Shown here: positions 29,689 through 40,329 of the stretch, piece after piece
Position numbering within the stretch: position 1 is the first letter of the stretch
Layout of the letters: each line of letters begins with the position of its first letter
From: Shinisaurus crocodilurus
Taxonomy: Eukaryota > Chordata > Lepidosauria > Squamata > Shinisauridae
Assembly (NCBI GenBank): GCA_021292165.1
Contig: CM037877.1
Coordinates: 25,990,197 to 26,054,196, forward strand
DNA length: 64,000 bases
Direction of reading: 5' to 3'
Program-made: the position numbers and the translations under genes
Notes under the pieces: generated by a model
What the model was told of the DNA's origin: nothing
Database searches by the model: none
What the model saw: only the letters and a program-made list of their open reading frames with translations

Positions 29689-30169
29689 CAAACCTGTCAA
29701 GCTACATGCTTTCCATATTTACTAAAAAGAGTAAAACTGACTTTTATTTGTTTTCAATAGTGAACTGTAAATTGTTTTTGTTTTCATGGAAACACGCACC
29801 AAGTTTATTTTCCCAGTGTTTAAGGACAGCTGATCAACTTGAAAAAGTTATGTGTTTAAGTTGTGTTGCATCTTTTCCTGCAGCTCTCCTGTCTTACACA
29901 CATTCTCTTAAAATACGTTCCCCAACAAAATGACGTATTTTAAGAGAATGTGTGTAAGACAGGAGAGCTGCAGGAAAAGATGCAACACAACTTAAACACA
30001 TTTATTATAACTTTTTCAAGTTGATCAGCTGTCCTTAAACACTGGGAAAATAAACTTGGTGCGTGTTTCCATGAAAACAAAAACAATTTACAGTTCACTA
30101 TTGAAAACAAATAAAAGTCAGTTTTACTCTTTTTAGTAAATATGGAAAGCATGTAGCTTGACAGGTTTG
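29689..30169. repeat. Near-perfect large inverted duplication (230-bp arms, 14-bp spacer)
   Basis: The left arm 29689-29918 is the exact reverse complement of 29933-30169, except for 7 extra bases in the right arm (TTATTAT-like, around 30001-30008). The spacer is TCCCCAACAAAATG. Open frames of 112 and 86 codons on opposite strands encode the same peptide because of this symmetry and are not genes. Both arms contain AATAAA-type words, so polyadenylation-like signals face both ways between the convergent genes. Confidence 0.97.
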
Positions 30170-30295
30170 TTTTCATAGCAGTCTCTCCATTGATACACAC
30201 CGACTATTCCCAGTGCAGAACCAAATACTGTTTTTCAGGCAGGCATCAAGAAAATTCACCACACAAGTTCAGTTCTGGACCTTTCTGCACCATTG

Positions 30296-30366
30296 AACAT
30301 TTATGGGAAGCTCATGTTAGGGCACCACCCATGGTGGTGCCCTAACACGAGCTTCCCATAAATGTT
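30296..30366. repeat. 34-bp hairpin with 3-base loop
   Basis: AACATTTATGGGAAGCTC(A)TGTTAGGGCACCACC, loop CAT, then GGTGGTGCCCTAACA(C)GAGCTTCCCATAAATGTT. There is one mismatch in 34 bp. It lies 127 bp beyond the large inverted duplication. Confidence 0.97.
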
Positions 30367-30747
30367 TGCATGTTCAGAACCTTCCAGTAGTTATTTTTAG
30401 AGGGGGGGCTGTTCCTGCTCACTATTGCTTTAATGTAGAAATGGGCAACCTGAAATGCACAGCCTAGCTTCATGGAGGTGGAGCCCAGGGGAAGAGGAGG
30501 AAAGCAGGAGGGTGGGGGGGGGGACAAGTGAAAGGCAAACCAGATCAGAGTGATAGAAGGATGGGGGGGGATGTCCCTCTGCAAGTGATTGGTTCACACC
30601 TCTGGCAAGCATGACCTGCCCCTCTGCCACCAGCCTGCTTCAGGGCTGGGGGCAGGAGAAATAGAGGGAAAGGGGTGGCAGGCAGAGGAAAGAAGCTGCT
30701 GCCGACAGGCTGCCCAATGTAGCCTTGACAAATGCAATTCATCATGT

Positions 30748-30985
30748 GGGGCTTGGATCCAGATCAACTGGATCTGATAGAAGTAGACTTATGCACCCCT
30801 GGCTCTTTCTCATAGCAGCCCCTATTCCCCACCACCGCCACCAAATACTAATCAGGAGACCCTGCAGAGTGGGGTGAGCTGTGGTGTGTGAGGGGGATCC
30901 CCAAAATCAAGCAGAGGGACCTTCCACAAGCGGAGCCTTTATTCTCGCAGAAGGCAGATCCTGGATCCAATCAGGCTTAGATAGC
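30748..30985 (+). repeat. GGATCCAGA-ended repeat adjoining the 84-bp palindrome
   Basis: It begins GGGGCTTGGATCCAGATCAACTGG and ends GCAGAAGGCAGATCCTGGATCCAATCAGG. The terminal GGATCCA words are inverted. Its right end is the left half of the palindrome 30961-31044. Confidence 0.75.
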
Positions 30986-31044
30986 CATTTTAAAGTATAT
31001 CTAGATATACTTTAAAATGGCTATCTAAGCCTGATTGGATCCAG
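30961..31044. repeat. Perfect 84-bp palindrome without spacer
   Basis: The 42 bases before position 31003 are the exact reverse complement of the 42 after it; the centre reads ATATCTAGATAT. The outer ends are CTGGATCCAATCAGG / CCTGATTGGATCCAG. The symmetry stops at C30960/T31045. Confidence 0.98.
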
Positions 31045-31172
31045 TCTTACTCATGCTTAGAGTAGAGCCACTGAAATCAATGGAACAAGTAAGTCATGCC
31101 TAGCCCATGTCCCATTGATTTCAATAGGTCTACTGTAAGCATGACTAAGTCTGGATTCAACCCATCTTTTTC
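31030..31172 (+). repeat. Foldback, GATTGGATCCAGTCTTACTC family
   Basis: The left arm GGATCCAGTCTTACTCATGCTTAGAGTAGAGCCACTGAAATCAATGG faces CCCATTGATTTCAATAGGTCTACTGTAAGCATGACTAAGTCTGGATTCAACCC. A second member lies at 31376-31552. Confidence 0.85.
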
Positions 31173-31375
31173 CTCCTCTTGTTTTACCTAGTACTGTTCT
31201 TCCTTAAACTTCAATAAGACATGCAAATCACTCAGCAAGGAATGACAGGGATTCAACTGTGTTACTGAATCAGTGAATGAGTCAACAACCTCTGAGTGAT
31301 CTGGTTGCCTGCATTACCACAGGTCTATAACACATTTACATACAGCTGTAAATATACAGCGACTTTAAGATCATT

Positions 31376-31555
31376 GGGTTGGATCTATACTGGTCATTGA
31401 CTGTAATAAACAGAATTGAATTGAAATTGGGTTGGATCCAGACTTCATCATCCTTAGAGTAGACCCACTGAAATCAAAGAGACTTAAGTTAGACATGACA
31501 GGTCCGATTGATTTCAAAGGCTGTATTTAAGTATGGCTAAGTCCAACCCATTAAG
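31376..31555 (+). repeat. Foldback, GGGTTGGATCCAGACTTCATC family (partly nested)
   Basis: GGGTTGGATCCAGACTTCATCATCCTTAGAGTAGACCCACTGAAATC faces GATTGATTTCAAAGGCTGTATTTAAGTATGGCTAAGTCCAACCC. A second GGGTTGGATC start at 31377 suggests a local duplication. Confidence 0.8.
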
Positions 31556-32217
31556 TTTTAATAAAAGTACATAAACTGTTTGGTATATCCATCAAAAATG
31601 TACTGTATGTTGCAGTCGTCTACCAAAACACAGATCAGTTATTTATTCATCTGCTCCTAATGAAGGCTCAATATTCCCAAAGGGAAGTGAATATAAATGG
31701 TGGATGTAAACAAAACCAACAATCTCTCTAAAATTCAATAACTTTTTTACATCAACATTTTTCTAGCAATATAAATTTACACAGAACTCTTGCTCGTCTT
31801 ATGTTTGAAACCAATAAACAAAATGTGAATGCATGATTATATAAGTAATATCTTCAGACACTACCAAAGGCACTTAAGTTTATTCTGCCTGAGACAGCAC
31901 TTGTCAAACTATTTTACTCCTTAGCTTTCCCCATTGGCTGAGAATTCTGAACTGCAGTACCTCTGGGGTTGCAGGTGGCTGGCACTAGCACAGCTGCACA
32001 GTATCCTGTACATGGCAAGGGAGTGAGACCCTTCTTCCTGTAGCTACTTGTTTGTTTTCAGCCCAAAATATGGTGTTGGAAGCTTTCATGCTCTGATGGG
32101 CTCCAAAAGCTTCAGTATTATTGCTAACATACCAATGTTCCTCAGAAAATAAGTTTGCACCGTCAGTGTAAAATCACTACAATTAATTTTAATTAATTAA
32201 TCACCAATCCAATGGAT

Positions 32218-32605
32218 ATGCCCCTAAACTTCTGAACTCAAGAGGATTACAGGCAGGGCGGGAGAATTGTAGAGGCAATCTCTTCCTCGCTCCTCCCACC
32301 TTGCAAATCAGCTAGATGGCCAATTTCGGCCGTCTAGCCGAGATACTTTGGACGGAGAAAGGAGGAGGCTGAAGCCGCCAGGATATCCTGGACCACCCAG
32401 TCTCCTCCCTGCCCCGCCCTCTTTGCTCCTTCTCCAAGGTCGCTCTTACGACCTTGGAGACACAGCCAACATGGTTCTTTCCATGCCAGCTGCGGGGGAG
32501 AGAGGGATCCGAGCACGGATCCCAACTCTTTTCCGACTTCGGAACTGGGAATCTGAACGATCCTATGGCCCTCTAGACACTGTCTAGGGGTCACAGGATC
32601 GCTCT
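32218..32605 (-). repeat. Stem-loop-train repeat, copy 4 (reverse), best-preserved stems
   Basis: Stems in order on the plus strand: GCTAGATGGCC/GGCCGTCTAGC (32311-32338); CCAGGATATCCTGG; TCTCCAAGGTCG/CGACCTTGGAGA (32431-32460, perfect 12 bp); GGGATCCG/CGGATCCC; TCCGACTTCGGA; CCTATGGCCCTCTAGAC/..GTCTAGGGGTCACAGG (about 32560-32598). Confidence 0.9.
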
Positions 32606-33021
32606 GCCCAGCGAGCAACTTCATAGTGATAGTAAAAGTATATTTATGTACATTAACCACTAGAAGAATCAACTGAATATACTATCCCAATACCAAAATA
32701 CTCTGCTAAAAATTATTTTCAGGTGACTAGCATAAAAAATATACAACCATTCATGTATTTCCAACTGTATAGAATTAAAGGCTTGACTATTTAGAAATAT
32801 GGTTGTCCTAACAAAGCCTCCACTTGCTAGTAGCAAACACAAAAACCTCTGAGTGGAAGACTATAAGGCAGTATTAAACATATCAAAGTTGTATTATTTA
32901 AGCTAGAAGCTTAAATAAAGGGATTCTAACAAAATTTAAACATCTGTTTAGATGAAGTTCTGGAGATATATAGTACTGAACCATCACCCTGGTGCATAAG
33001 ACTTTATGCAGTGCTCAAGGG

Positions 33022-33083
33022 CACAATCCTATGGAGCTGTAGACCTTTGTTCCCGTCTAAACATGCATAGGATTGCACCTTTA
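33022..33083 (+). repeat. Short palindromic GCACAATCCTATGG MITE
   Basis: AAGGGCACAATCCTATGGAGCTGTAGACC faces TCTAAACATGCATAGGATTGCACCTTTA; most of the centre is deleted relative to 54208-54348. Confidence 0.8.
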
Positions 33084-33127
33084 GTGCGCTTAAAACACTT
33101 CACATACATCCGATGCATTCATACAGA

Positions 33128-34440
33128 ACGATAAACTACAGTTTATTGTTAAAGGAACAAGCCTTGGCCAGCCCTGAGCTCACATGCTGTGCTCTCCTCT
33201 GGCACAGTTTTTGACTAGCTGCAACTTAGCTTTATGTGAGAACCCAAACTCTGATTAGTCTTAATTTTTTTTAAACAAACCCACTTCAAACCTTGGTTTA
33301 TGAAGCTGACTTGTTTCAATAAATCATAGTTAAGATTAAACACAGTTTTAGGGTTGGCCATCATTTTATGGTGATAGTGTGATTTTAATTTTTGTAAGCC
33401 ACTTTGAGTGATGCATATGCATTACAACAGCAGCACAGAAAGTCTCAAATAAATAATTATAAATAAACTGCAATAGGCTGGCCGGGAGTGATAGAGGTTG
33501 TAGTCTAACACACCTGGAGGGCTGTTCTACTCTGATGTACTACAAGTTCATTCCTAATCATGGAATGAATCTGCCCTAGAACTATCTGGCTGCATCGCAA
33601 GAAATTTTGTTGTGAATGAGTACACTGAATGCTAGGGGGCTGGTTCACTCAATACGTCCTCTCTTTATATGAACAGTTCCAACATTCCCTAGGTTTGCAT
33701 TAGCATGGGAAAATTTCACGTGTGAAGCAAGAAACCATGTAAACAGCCAGCAGCCATTCTCATAGTTAGAAGTGACAGTATGATCATGGGAACTGCAGCC
33801 AGCCCTACCAGGGACCACTTGGTATCAGAAGTAGCACTGGGTCATGCAAATACACGGCCAAGGAAGCAAGGAAGACGGACTGCATACATGACGGGGAAAA
33901 ATAACATTTCTGATACTGCCCAAGGACACAGAGCAGCATGGGTTTTCTAGCAATTAAGAATGTGGAAAAGCTGGATTTCTTTAATTATACATGCATTCAC
34001 CCTGTTATTCATGTTCACACTGGCTGCATTTAGATGTCACCATAAATCATGGTTTATCGTGAGAGGAACAAGCCTAGCCTCCTGGGCTCACTTACATACA
34101 CACATACACACACCTACCCACAAGGAGCTGTTCTGCTTCAAATTTTTTTATTAACTGCTGCTTGTGGTGTCATCCAAACCCAGTAAACTGTGGTTATTCT
34201 TAACTGCAGTTTGTTTGATACACAACTTCAAACTATAGGTTGCGACACTGGCTTGTTTCTACCAAACCATAGTTGTTAAGCATGGTTTACAGTTCAGATG
34301 ACATGCTGAGCTGTGGTTAATCTAAAACAGAACCTTCATCTCCCTGGAGCTGCACCAGAAGGGAAAGGGGGATCGCATGAGTCCAGGGAAAGGCTAGCTT
34401 TGTTCCTGTCATGATAAACCATGGTTTACGGTTAAAAGGA
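33128..34440. repeat. Foldback repeats of the AAACCATGGTTTA family, several copies
   Basis: Inverted words such as GATAAACTACAGTTTATTGTTAAAGGAACAAGCC (33130), TTTGTTTGATACACAACTTCAAAC (34210) and CATGATAAACCATGGTTTACGG (34409) recur. They form overlapping foldbacks at 33128-33360 and 34040-34440. Between them (33540-33950) I see no identifiable element. Confidence 0.6.
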
Positions 34441-34451
34441 TGCTTTAACTT

Positions 34452-34530
34452 GGATTCCTGCATTGAGCAGGGGGTTGGACTCAATGGCCTTATAGGCCCC
34501 TCCCAACTCTACTATTCTATGATTCTATGA
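34452..34530 (+). repeat. CR1-type 3' tail (as in the 5S SINE)
   Basis: TTCCTGCATTGAGCAGGGGGTTGGACTCAATGGCC...CCCAACTCTACTATTCTATGATTCTATGA, with the ATTCTATGA terminal repeats typical of CR1. Confidence 0.85.
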
Positions 34531-35028
34531 CACCTGAATGCAGCTACTGTGTCATGCAATGTATAGCTTGCATGAAATTACAGAAGGTGGTTTGGCTTGA
34601 AAGGGCAACCATAACCAAAGATTTCAAATACTGCAAGAATACAAAAGGTCCAGTAGAAAGCAATGAAGATTTTCCTAAATTCTTCATAGATAAATGGGTA
34701 GCAGAGATGCTGAAAGGGTCGATGTTTTCAGCAAAACTTTCAGAATTTGGAGGACCAACATTTGCACAAACCCAATCCAGTTTCTGAAAAGTTCCAACGC
34801 TTGTTAAGGCTTGTGGCTCATGAGGAGGAAGAGACAGACAGACAGACAAAGAAATCAAAGCACTCTGCATCCATATGACCTCAGGCCCTAAACATCCAGT
34901 AATTTTGCAAGTGCTTCATGCATTTGTTAATAAGTTAATAATTTAACTGTAAATTTGACTGAAATCTAATTGTCTTCTGTATTATTATCAAACCGCTAGG
35001 CAGTTCCAGTGAACCTTTTATGAGAGTT
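34531..35028 (-). other. MOCS2: Probable MOCS2 3' UTR (proximal part)
   Basis: Minus-strand sequence after the MOCS2B stop is AT-rich and free of recognisable repeats down to about 34531. No convincing AATAAA lies within the first 500 bases; a minus-strand AATAAA (TTTATT at 34147-34152) is the first candidate. The true 3' end is not determinable here. Confidence 0.35.
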
Positions 35029-35097
35029 TTATTTTTCTGTCTTGGTCCAAAAGCACTCCTTGTTTTCTTTCCAAGAAGATTCCTCTTCATAGACCTC
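35029..35097 (-). CDS. MOCS2: MOCS2B last exon (EVYEEESSWKENKECFW)
   Basis: The acceptor is TTTGGTTGCAG. It reads EVYEEESSWKENKECFWTKT then EK and TAA, matching the family C-terminus 'EESSTWKGNKECFW'. Confidence 0.95.
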   Translation of the reverse strand, partial: EVYEEESSWKENKECFWTKTEK

Positions 35098-38000
35098 CTG
35101 CAACCAAAGAGCATCATAGATGAGAACTGTTTCAAAGGTTGTTACACTGAAGTACACTATATTCAGTGTGAACAACAGATGAGAAATCATTTTTTCCAGT
35201 ATAGAGAATGCAGCTATCTCAAGCATCTTTCATCACATACTGTCAATGCTGGTATTCCAATAAAACATAAAAACATCCAGCACAAAATTCGGGGAAGCAA
35301 CTGAAAGAATAATTTACACAAGCCCTGGGGGATGAGTGAGCCAATGGGATGCATATATCCAAGGCAATCACTTGAAAGTAAAGACTCTTGATAGCCTAGT
35401 GTCCTGTGAACAAACCTGAGGACTAGTAGAATAGGAGAGGAAGAACAGAGCTACATTTGATCCCGGGGAGGATCTCCTCCCATTCACAGCTGTGACAACA
35501 GAAGGGTATGCTTCATAACTTTAGATTATGCAACTGTCTGGATAAAATCAATGGAGTATGTGTGTATGTAGCTCACTTTTAAAAAATGTTGCAGTGAAAT
35601 TTGGTTGGCACATGTGTACATTTACACATATGCCTACTAATGGCAAAACTACCAAACTTGTATTTATTATTATTACTATTTAAAATATCTCTATACCACC
35701 CTTCATTACAAAGAGTGATGTAAACATTCCATTACAACAATTAAAATACAAAGATAAAAACAGAAAAATCTACTAGGCTAGGTATTAAAATCCGCAAATG
35801 CCTAGATAAACAAGATGAGTTTTTAACAGTGCTGAACCACGATCAAAGGTGATGCCTCATGCACTGCAGTGGGAGAGAATTCCAAAGGTAGGGGTGCCAA
35901 AGCAGAAAAGGCCTTCCCCCGGTTGCCATCAGATGTACATGTACAAACAACAGCATCAGGAGCTTGCTCTCAAGAACCCTTTCTTGTCTCTGGAAAGCAT
36001 GCATGGCACAATTGTATTTGATTGTACTTTTTCTTTCTTTCTTTTTTGAAAGCAAGAGTATTGAGACACACATACCTTTTTCCATATAGGGACAGTTGCT
36101 TTTAAAGTATTGATACAATATTGCACCGCCTCAAGAGATTCTGCTCTGTGAGGGGAAGAGATTGCGACCATCACACTCGCTTCACTAATGGGAACTGAAC
36201 TACAGAGGAAGTGAAAAGTGGCATGAGTTGTTGCTTTTACCCACATTAGCTTAATCTTTAGAGGGCTAAATAAAGGTCTTTTTGCGAACTACTACACAAA
36301 CATACAAAAACAGACAGGCCATGTTCTAGGAATCTTAAATTAGATAGAAGCTGCATGTCTCTCTTGGCAAAGTACAATTGAACAAGAAAACAAATTAAGA
36401 AAAACTGGAGACAGATAACTTGCAACAACAACCTAGTATGACAACAATTAGATCAGAGATGAACAAATGGTGATCCCAGCTCAAAGCCTGGAAATGGCAA
36501 CAAAGCCAGGAATGGCTCAGCCCCCCAAGCCATGTAGCCGGGGAAGGTTTGCACGCCCCCCCCCCATGCCCCCATTGAATTAAATTGTTATTCTTCCCTA
36601 TCCTAAAAACTCTGAGCAGGCTACAATGTATAAAACCAAGACACACATATTGCTTAGTTCAGGGGTTGAGAAACCATGTCCCTCCAGATGTTGTTGGACT
36701 ACAATTCCCATTATCCCTGACCACTGATTATGCTGGCTGGGGCAGAGTGGGGTTGGAGTCCCAACGACATCTGGAGGGCTACAGGTTCCCCAACCCTGGC
36801 TAAGACCTTCTGAAAGCTCCATCTGCATTGCTCCATCCATGCACCAAGATAGATAAGCAAGAGCACACAGAATGGCGCACTCAGTGGCTGCCCCAAAACT
36901 TTGGAGAGCCCTTACTCAGGACGCAAGAAGGGCCTGATGAACTTCCTCAAGATTCCCTCTTGGAACTGCTCATGCAACCAGCTTTATATGTGAAACAGCA
37001 TCCTCAGGGTTGTGCTTCAAGCAGCCAATGAGTGGTCACTTATTTATCTATGCATTTATTTCATTTATATGCCATCCAATAGCCGAAGCTCTCTGGGTGG
37101 TCCACAACCATTCACAAAAACACTGGCTTCCCTGTGGCCCTGCTTCCCCTCTCATCTCCCACGGTCGGGAGTGGGGTGGTACCACTGGAGCAGGCCCTGA
37201 TGTTGCCTTTACCTGCTGCTGCCTCCCTCGCTCCTTCTTCTTTCCCACTTGGATGTGTAACTCAGACTTCAGTCTCCCTCAGAGTTGATGGCCTATTCTC
37301 TTGCATGACAGAGCCTTTCTCAAACATACTCCCTTCCCAAATTTTGCTTCTACCTCACTTAAGGGCTGAAATCGTGCCCCATCCATTCCTCACCTCTCTT
37401 AAATGGTACCTGTTGTGTGCAGAAGGTCACAGATTCCACCCCTGGGATCCCCAGTTAAATCAGGGGTGTATGAACAGCGTCCCACATGCGGCTTATTGAT
37501 GCAGGTGGTGCAGCCACCCCAACCAATTTTCCCCACAGCAGGGGAAAAGACTGCTCACGGGAGGAGGCTTTCTTCAGCACCAAATAAGGATCAGAGCAAT
37601 TCAAAGGCATTTCAATTTTAAATACCCTGCTCTTCCCCCTTGCTTTATAAAACAAACAAACAGACCAAATCTCCAAGCAACATGCTGCAGGATGGATGCG
37701 TGTGTAGTCCATACATACCCAAGTCTATGATATATTGCTATATGTTTCACTGAGGGCCATTTTAATCTAATATCTGTGCATATTTTCTTTAATTCCGCTT
37801 CTGCCATGGGTGCATATGCTTCATATTCTAACTGAATGACCTTTCTCCCCTCAAAGTGATTCCTGGTGGTGCCTGAAATGAAAGGACACATTCAATCAGC
37901 TCCACCCACCACTGGAATGTGGGCCCTGAGAGCTTCTCCAAAATGAAATTCAGCTGTCCAGCTGAAAGAACTTCTGCACCCCTCTATATACAAACCGGAA

Positions 38001-39480
38001 GGCTCTTGCGCACTTAAACCTGTACTTTTTGCCATGCAAAAAAAGCCAGTGTGGCATAGTGGTTAGAGTGTTGGCCTGGAACTCGGGAGATCCGGGTTCT
38101 AGTCCTCACTCAGCCATGAAGCTCACTGGGTGACTTTGGGCCAGTCACGGACTCTCAGCCTAACCTAACCTACGTACCTCACAGGGTTGTTGTGAGGATA
38201 AAATGAAGGAGGGAGGAGGATTATGTAAGCCATCCTGGGTACCTTGCAGGGAGAAAGGCGGGATATAAATATAATGAATAAATAAACTCCAAAAATTGCA
38301 CAGAAAAACGTGCATATCAAAGAAAAGTGCACACAAATATGTATATATTAGGGGAATGTATGCACAAAAATGCATTAATTTAGGATTAAAGTATCTAGGA
38401 AGAAGTGTGCATACTAGGAAAAGCGTGCACAAAATTGTATATATGATAAGAAATGTGTACGAAAATACATACAAAGTTTTGTGCAGCCTTTTCGGGGACA
38501 GGATACATAAACTGATGCAGAAACAGGCCAAAATGAACGTATAGTTGGGGAAATGAGAACCTGAGTAGAACCGAAATTGACAGATGTGCCCATCCGTATG
38601 GCAGGGGTCTATCATGGGCCTGGCAACTGCATGGGCTGAATCCCACAGTACATTTAAACTGCACAGAAAACGTGCTAACAATAAGAATACGAGATATTTG
38701 CAGGGGGGCTGCACAGACACAACTCTAGACGCAGTGGGATTGGGCTATGTGGCAATGCGCAACACAACATTTGGCTACCACAACTGTGACACATCCATGG
38801 GAAGGACTGAGCCACACAGTAGACAAGACGCTTCTAGCAGCCTGCAGACAGCATCGTGGGTTTGTGCAGGTGTGCGCAGTGTTAAAGTCCTCTGCACGCG
38901 CAGGTATGCACCTTCTTCTCTCATTCATCACCTGGCAGTGACAGCCATCACAGCATGCACAATCACATGACCCACTCTACCTCTCGCTTTCAACTACTGT
39001 AATCCTCACGGTTTAGAATTATGCAGAAGACACAACTGCAGTTAATACCACAAGCTTGTTCTATGCTTGTGCCTCTCCAACTATTTGCCTCCTTCTGTCT
39101 GCCCCTACGGATGCGCACCTGGTCTTATTCCCCTATATCAGGGCTCTCCAACCTTGGGTCCCCAGATGTTGCTGGACTACAGCTCCCAGAATCCCTTGCC
39201 ATTAGCCATGCTGGTTGGGTATGCTGGGAGCTGTAGGCCAGCAACATCTGGGGACCCAAGGTTGGACAGCCCTGCTCTATATACAGTTCTGCATGGTTAA
39301 AAACAGTTTACTGGGCTTCTCCCTTATTCAGATATTCGCGCCATGTGCATCAAACCTACCTACAAACAAAGACACAGCCCCACAGCAGGGAGAAATCACC
39401 AGTGCTGATATTTCGTCTGCCGAGAGCTTCTCATTGTTCAGTTTAATCCAGTCCTTGGGCTCATCCTCACTTTCATTCAT
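35029..39480 (-). CDS. MOCS2: Molybdopterin synthase catalytic (large) subunit MOCS2B
   Basis: MOCS2B is the MoaE-like subunit that, with the MOCS2A thiocarboxylate, converts cyclic pyranopterin monophosphate to molybdopterin in the cytosol. Segments are 39480..39360, 37872..37719, 36199..36076 and 35097..35029. They give 468 nt: 155 codons plus TAA, open throughout, with AG/GT at each junction. Visible blocks: KLNNEKLSADEISALVIS; GAVSLFVGTTRNHFEGRKVI; LEYEAYAPMAEAELKKICTD; RAESLEAVQYCINTLKATVP; IWKK-EVYEEESSWKENKECF; W. TTRNxFEG and PIWKKE are the conserved substrate-binding and lysine-bearing motifs of MoaE. KWPSVKH has one residue more than the mammalian KWPVKH. I start at the first in-frame AUG (39478-39480), so the N-terminus is about 33 residues shorter than the 188-aa human protein; see the finding on the missing overlapping start. 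Confidence 0.9.
35098..36075 (-). other. MOCS2: MOCS2 intron with LINE-like remnant
   Basis: About 35660-35920 resembles the 'TACCACCCTTCATTACAAAG' class of LINE-derived repeat also seen at 6415 and 62470. The rest shows nothing recognisable. Confidence 0.5.
36076..36199 (-). CDS. MOCS2: MOCS2B exon (PISEASVMVAISSPHRAESL)
   Basis: This 124-nt exon has acceptor CTTCCTCTGTAG and donor AAG|GTATGT. It reads SVPISEASVMVAISSPHRAE then SLEAVQYCINTLKATVPIWK, K. It contains the conserved HR and PIWKK elements of MoaE-type subunits. Confidence 0.95.
36660..36798 (+). repeat. Foldback MITE, CAGGGGTTGAGAAACC ends
   Basis: CAGGGGTTGAGAAACC...CCTCCAGATGTTGTTGGACTACAATTCCCAT faces GGAGTCCCAACGACATCTGGAGGGCTACAGGTTCCCCAACCCTG. 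Flanks GCTTAGTT / GCTAAGAC are only weakly similar. Confidence 0.8.
36799..37718. other. MOCS2: MOCS2 intron with old LINE remnants
   Basis: 36860-36990 (TGGCTGCCCCAAAACTTTGG) echoes the L2-type 'AAPRLWN' coding block. 37050-37110 has 'TATATGCCATCCAATAGCCGAAGCTCTCTGGGTGG', a common reptile LINE-tail word. Too decayed to classify. Confidence 0.45.
37719..37872 (-). CDS. MOCS2: MOCS2B exon (TTRNHFEG; EYEAYAPMAE)
   Basis: This 154-nt exon has acceptor TTTCATTTCAG and donor CTTGG|GTATGT. It reads TTRNHFEGRKVIQLEYEAYA then PMAEAELKKICTDIRLKWPS, VKHIAIYHRLG. It carries the arginine-bearing TTRN motif of the MoaE active site. Confidence 0.96.
38045..38285 (+). mobile_element. Sauria-type SINE, copy 3
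   Basis: Head GCCAGTGTGGCATAGTGGTTAGAGTG, B-box GGTTCTAGTCC, body and GCGGGATATAAATATAATGAATAAATAAA tail. Near full length, in a MOCS2 intron on the opposite strand to the gene. Confidence 0.92.
39139..39274 (+). mobile_element. hAT-like foldback MITE (136 bp)
   Basis: CAGGGCTCTCCAACCTTGGGTCCCCAGATGTTGCTGGACTACAGCTCCCA faces TGGGAGCTGTAGGCCAGCAACATCTGGGGACCCAAGGTTGGACAGCCCTG. Flanks CCCTATAT (39131-39138) and CTCTATAT (39275-39282) agree at 7 of 8 positions, as expected for a hAT target duplication. Confidence 0.88.
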
Positions 39481-39487
39481 GATTTTT
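39360..39487 (-). CDS. MOCS2: MOCS2 exon 4 (first MOCS2B AUG)
   Basis: The acceptor TACTTATTTCTAG is followed by AAAAATC and then ATG at 39478-39480 (A at -3). It reads MNESEDEPKDWIKLNNEKLS then ADEISALVISPCCGAVSLFV and a split Gly before GTAGGT. The preceding 7 bases belong to the leader or, if translation enters from exon 3, to codons for (R)KI. Confidence 0.93.
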
Positions 39488-39575
39488 CTAGAAATAAGTA
39501 GTGATAAAATTACTATTCCAGTTAATGGGATCCTTTGCAAGACACTCCCTGAATTGCAATGGCAGATTTCTCCAA

Positions 39576-39700
39576 TCCGGTGCCCTCTAGATGTGTTGGA
39601 CTACAATTCCCATCACCCAAACCAGTATGGCCAATGGCTGTCCTGGATGGGCATGGTAGGCTTTGGAGTCCTGCACATCTGGAAGAGGCCAGTTGGGGAA
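39576..39700 (+). repeat. Foldback MITE, GTGCCCTCTAGATGTGTTGGACTACAA family
   Basis: Arm CCCTCTAGATGTGTTGGACTACAATTCCCATCA faces GGAGTCCTGCACATCTGGAAGAGGCCAGTTGGGG. Degenerate. Confidence 0.7.
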
Positions 39701-40329
39701 AGCTGCGCTACAGGGATTAGATTTATCAATGTAACATACACAATGCCCATCAACACGCTCATTCCATGAGCATGGCAACCCCATCTAGGAGAAAGTTACA
39801 CACGTTTGCTTGCTCACCGCACCTTGGCCTTTTTGATCACCTTTAGCAATAGTGTTTAGCATACAGGTACACAACTATCATTGGGCACTCTACCGATTCT
39901 GCAACTGCAACTGTATGTAGAGATTGTTATGTCCAAGTTCAGTCAATGTTTAAGGACAGTATTTCAAGTTCTAGCCAATCTATTCCATATAAAAATTGTA
40001 GGCAGTATAATAAAGTTTCCAACAAAATCACATTAAGGAACTATGAATACAGGCACCCTAAACATTTATACAATAATTAAGACCAGCTACCAAAGAACCC
40101 TCAAGTAACACGTTCAACTTTCACCAAATAAAATTGAAATCTCTCCCCCAAGGGTCTGCAGATTGGCTACGGCTCATTAAAATCACCCAACAGGGTTCAC
40201 ACAAAACCTCTCATGGTGATTTAATGCAGCTGACACCTACAAGACACATGGAGAGGTTGCCACTGTCATGCTGATCCTAGAGGCAGACCGGAGATTAGCA
40301 GCAGGACCACTGCACTTTAGAATGGTGAT

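Noticed and set aside
29595..30200. Two mirrored open frames (112 and 86 codons) encoding the same peptide on opposite strands
   Set aside because: They arise from the inverted duplication itself; no start context, homology or codon signature supports a gene.
38160..38720. 186-codon minus-strand hydrophobic frame
   Set aside because: Sequence between 38290 and 38530 is a loose tandem of GTGCACA/TATGTA-like words giving a repetitive Tyr/Phe/Leu peptide; no family resemblance and partly inside a SINE.
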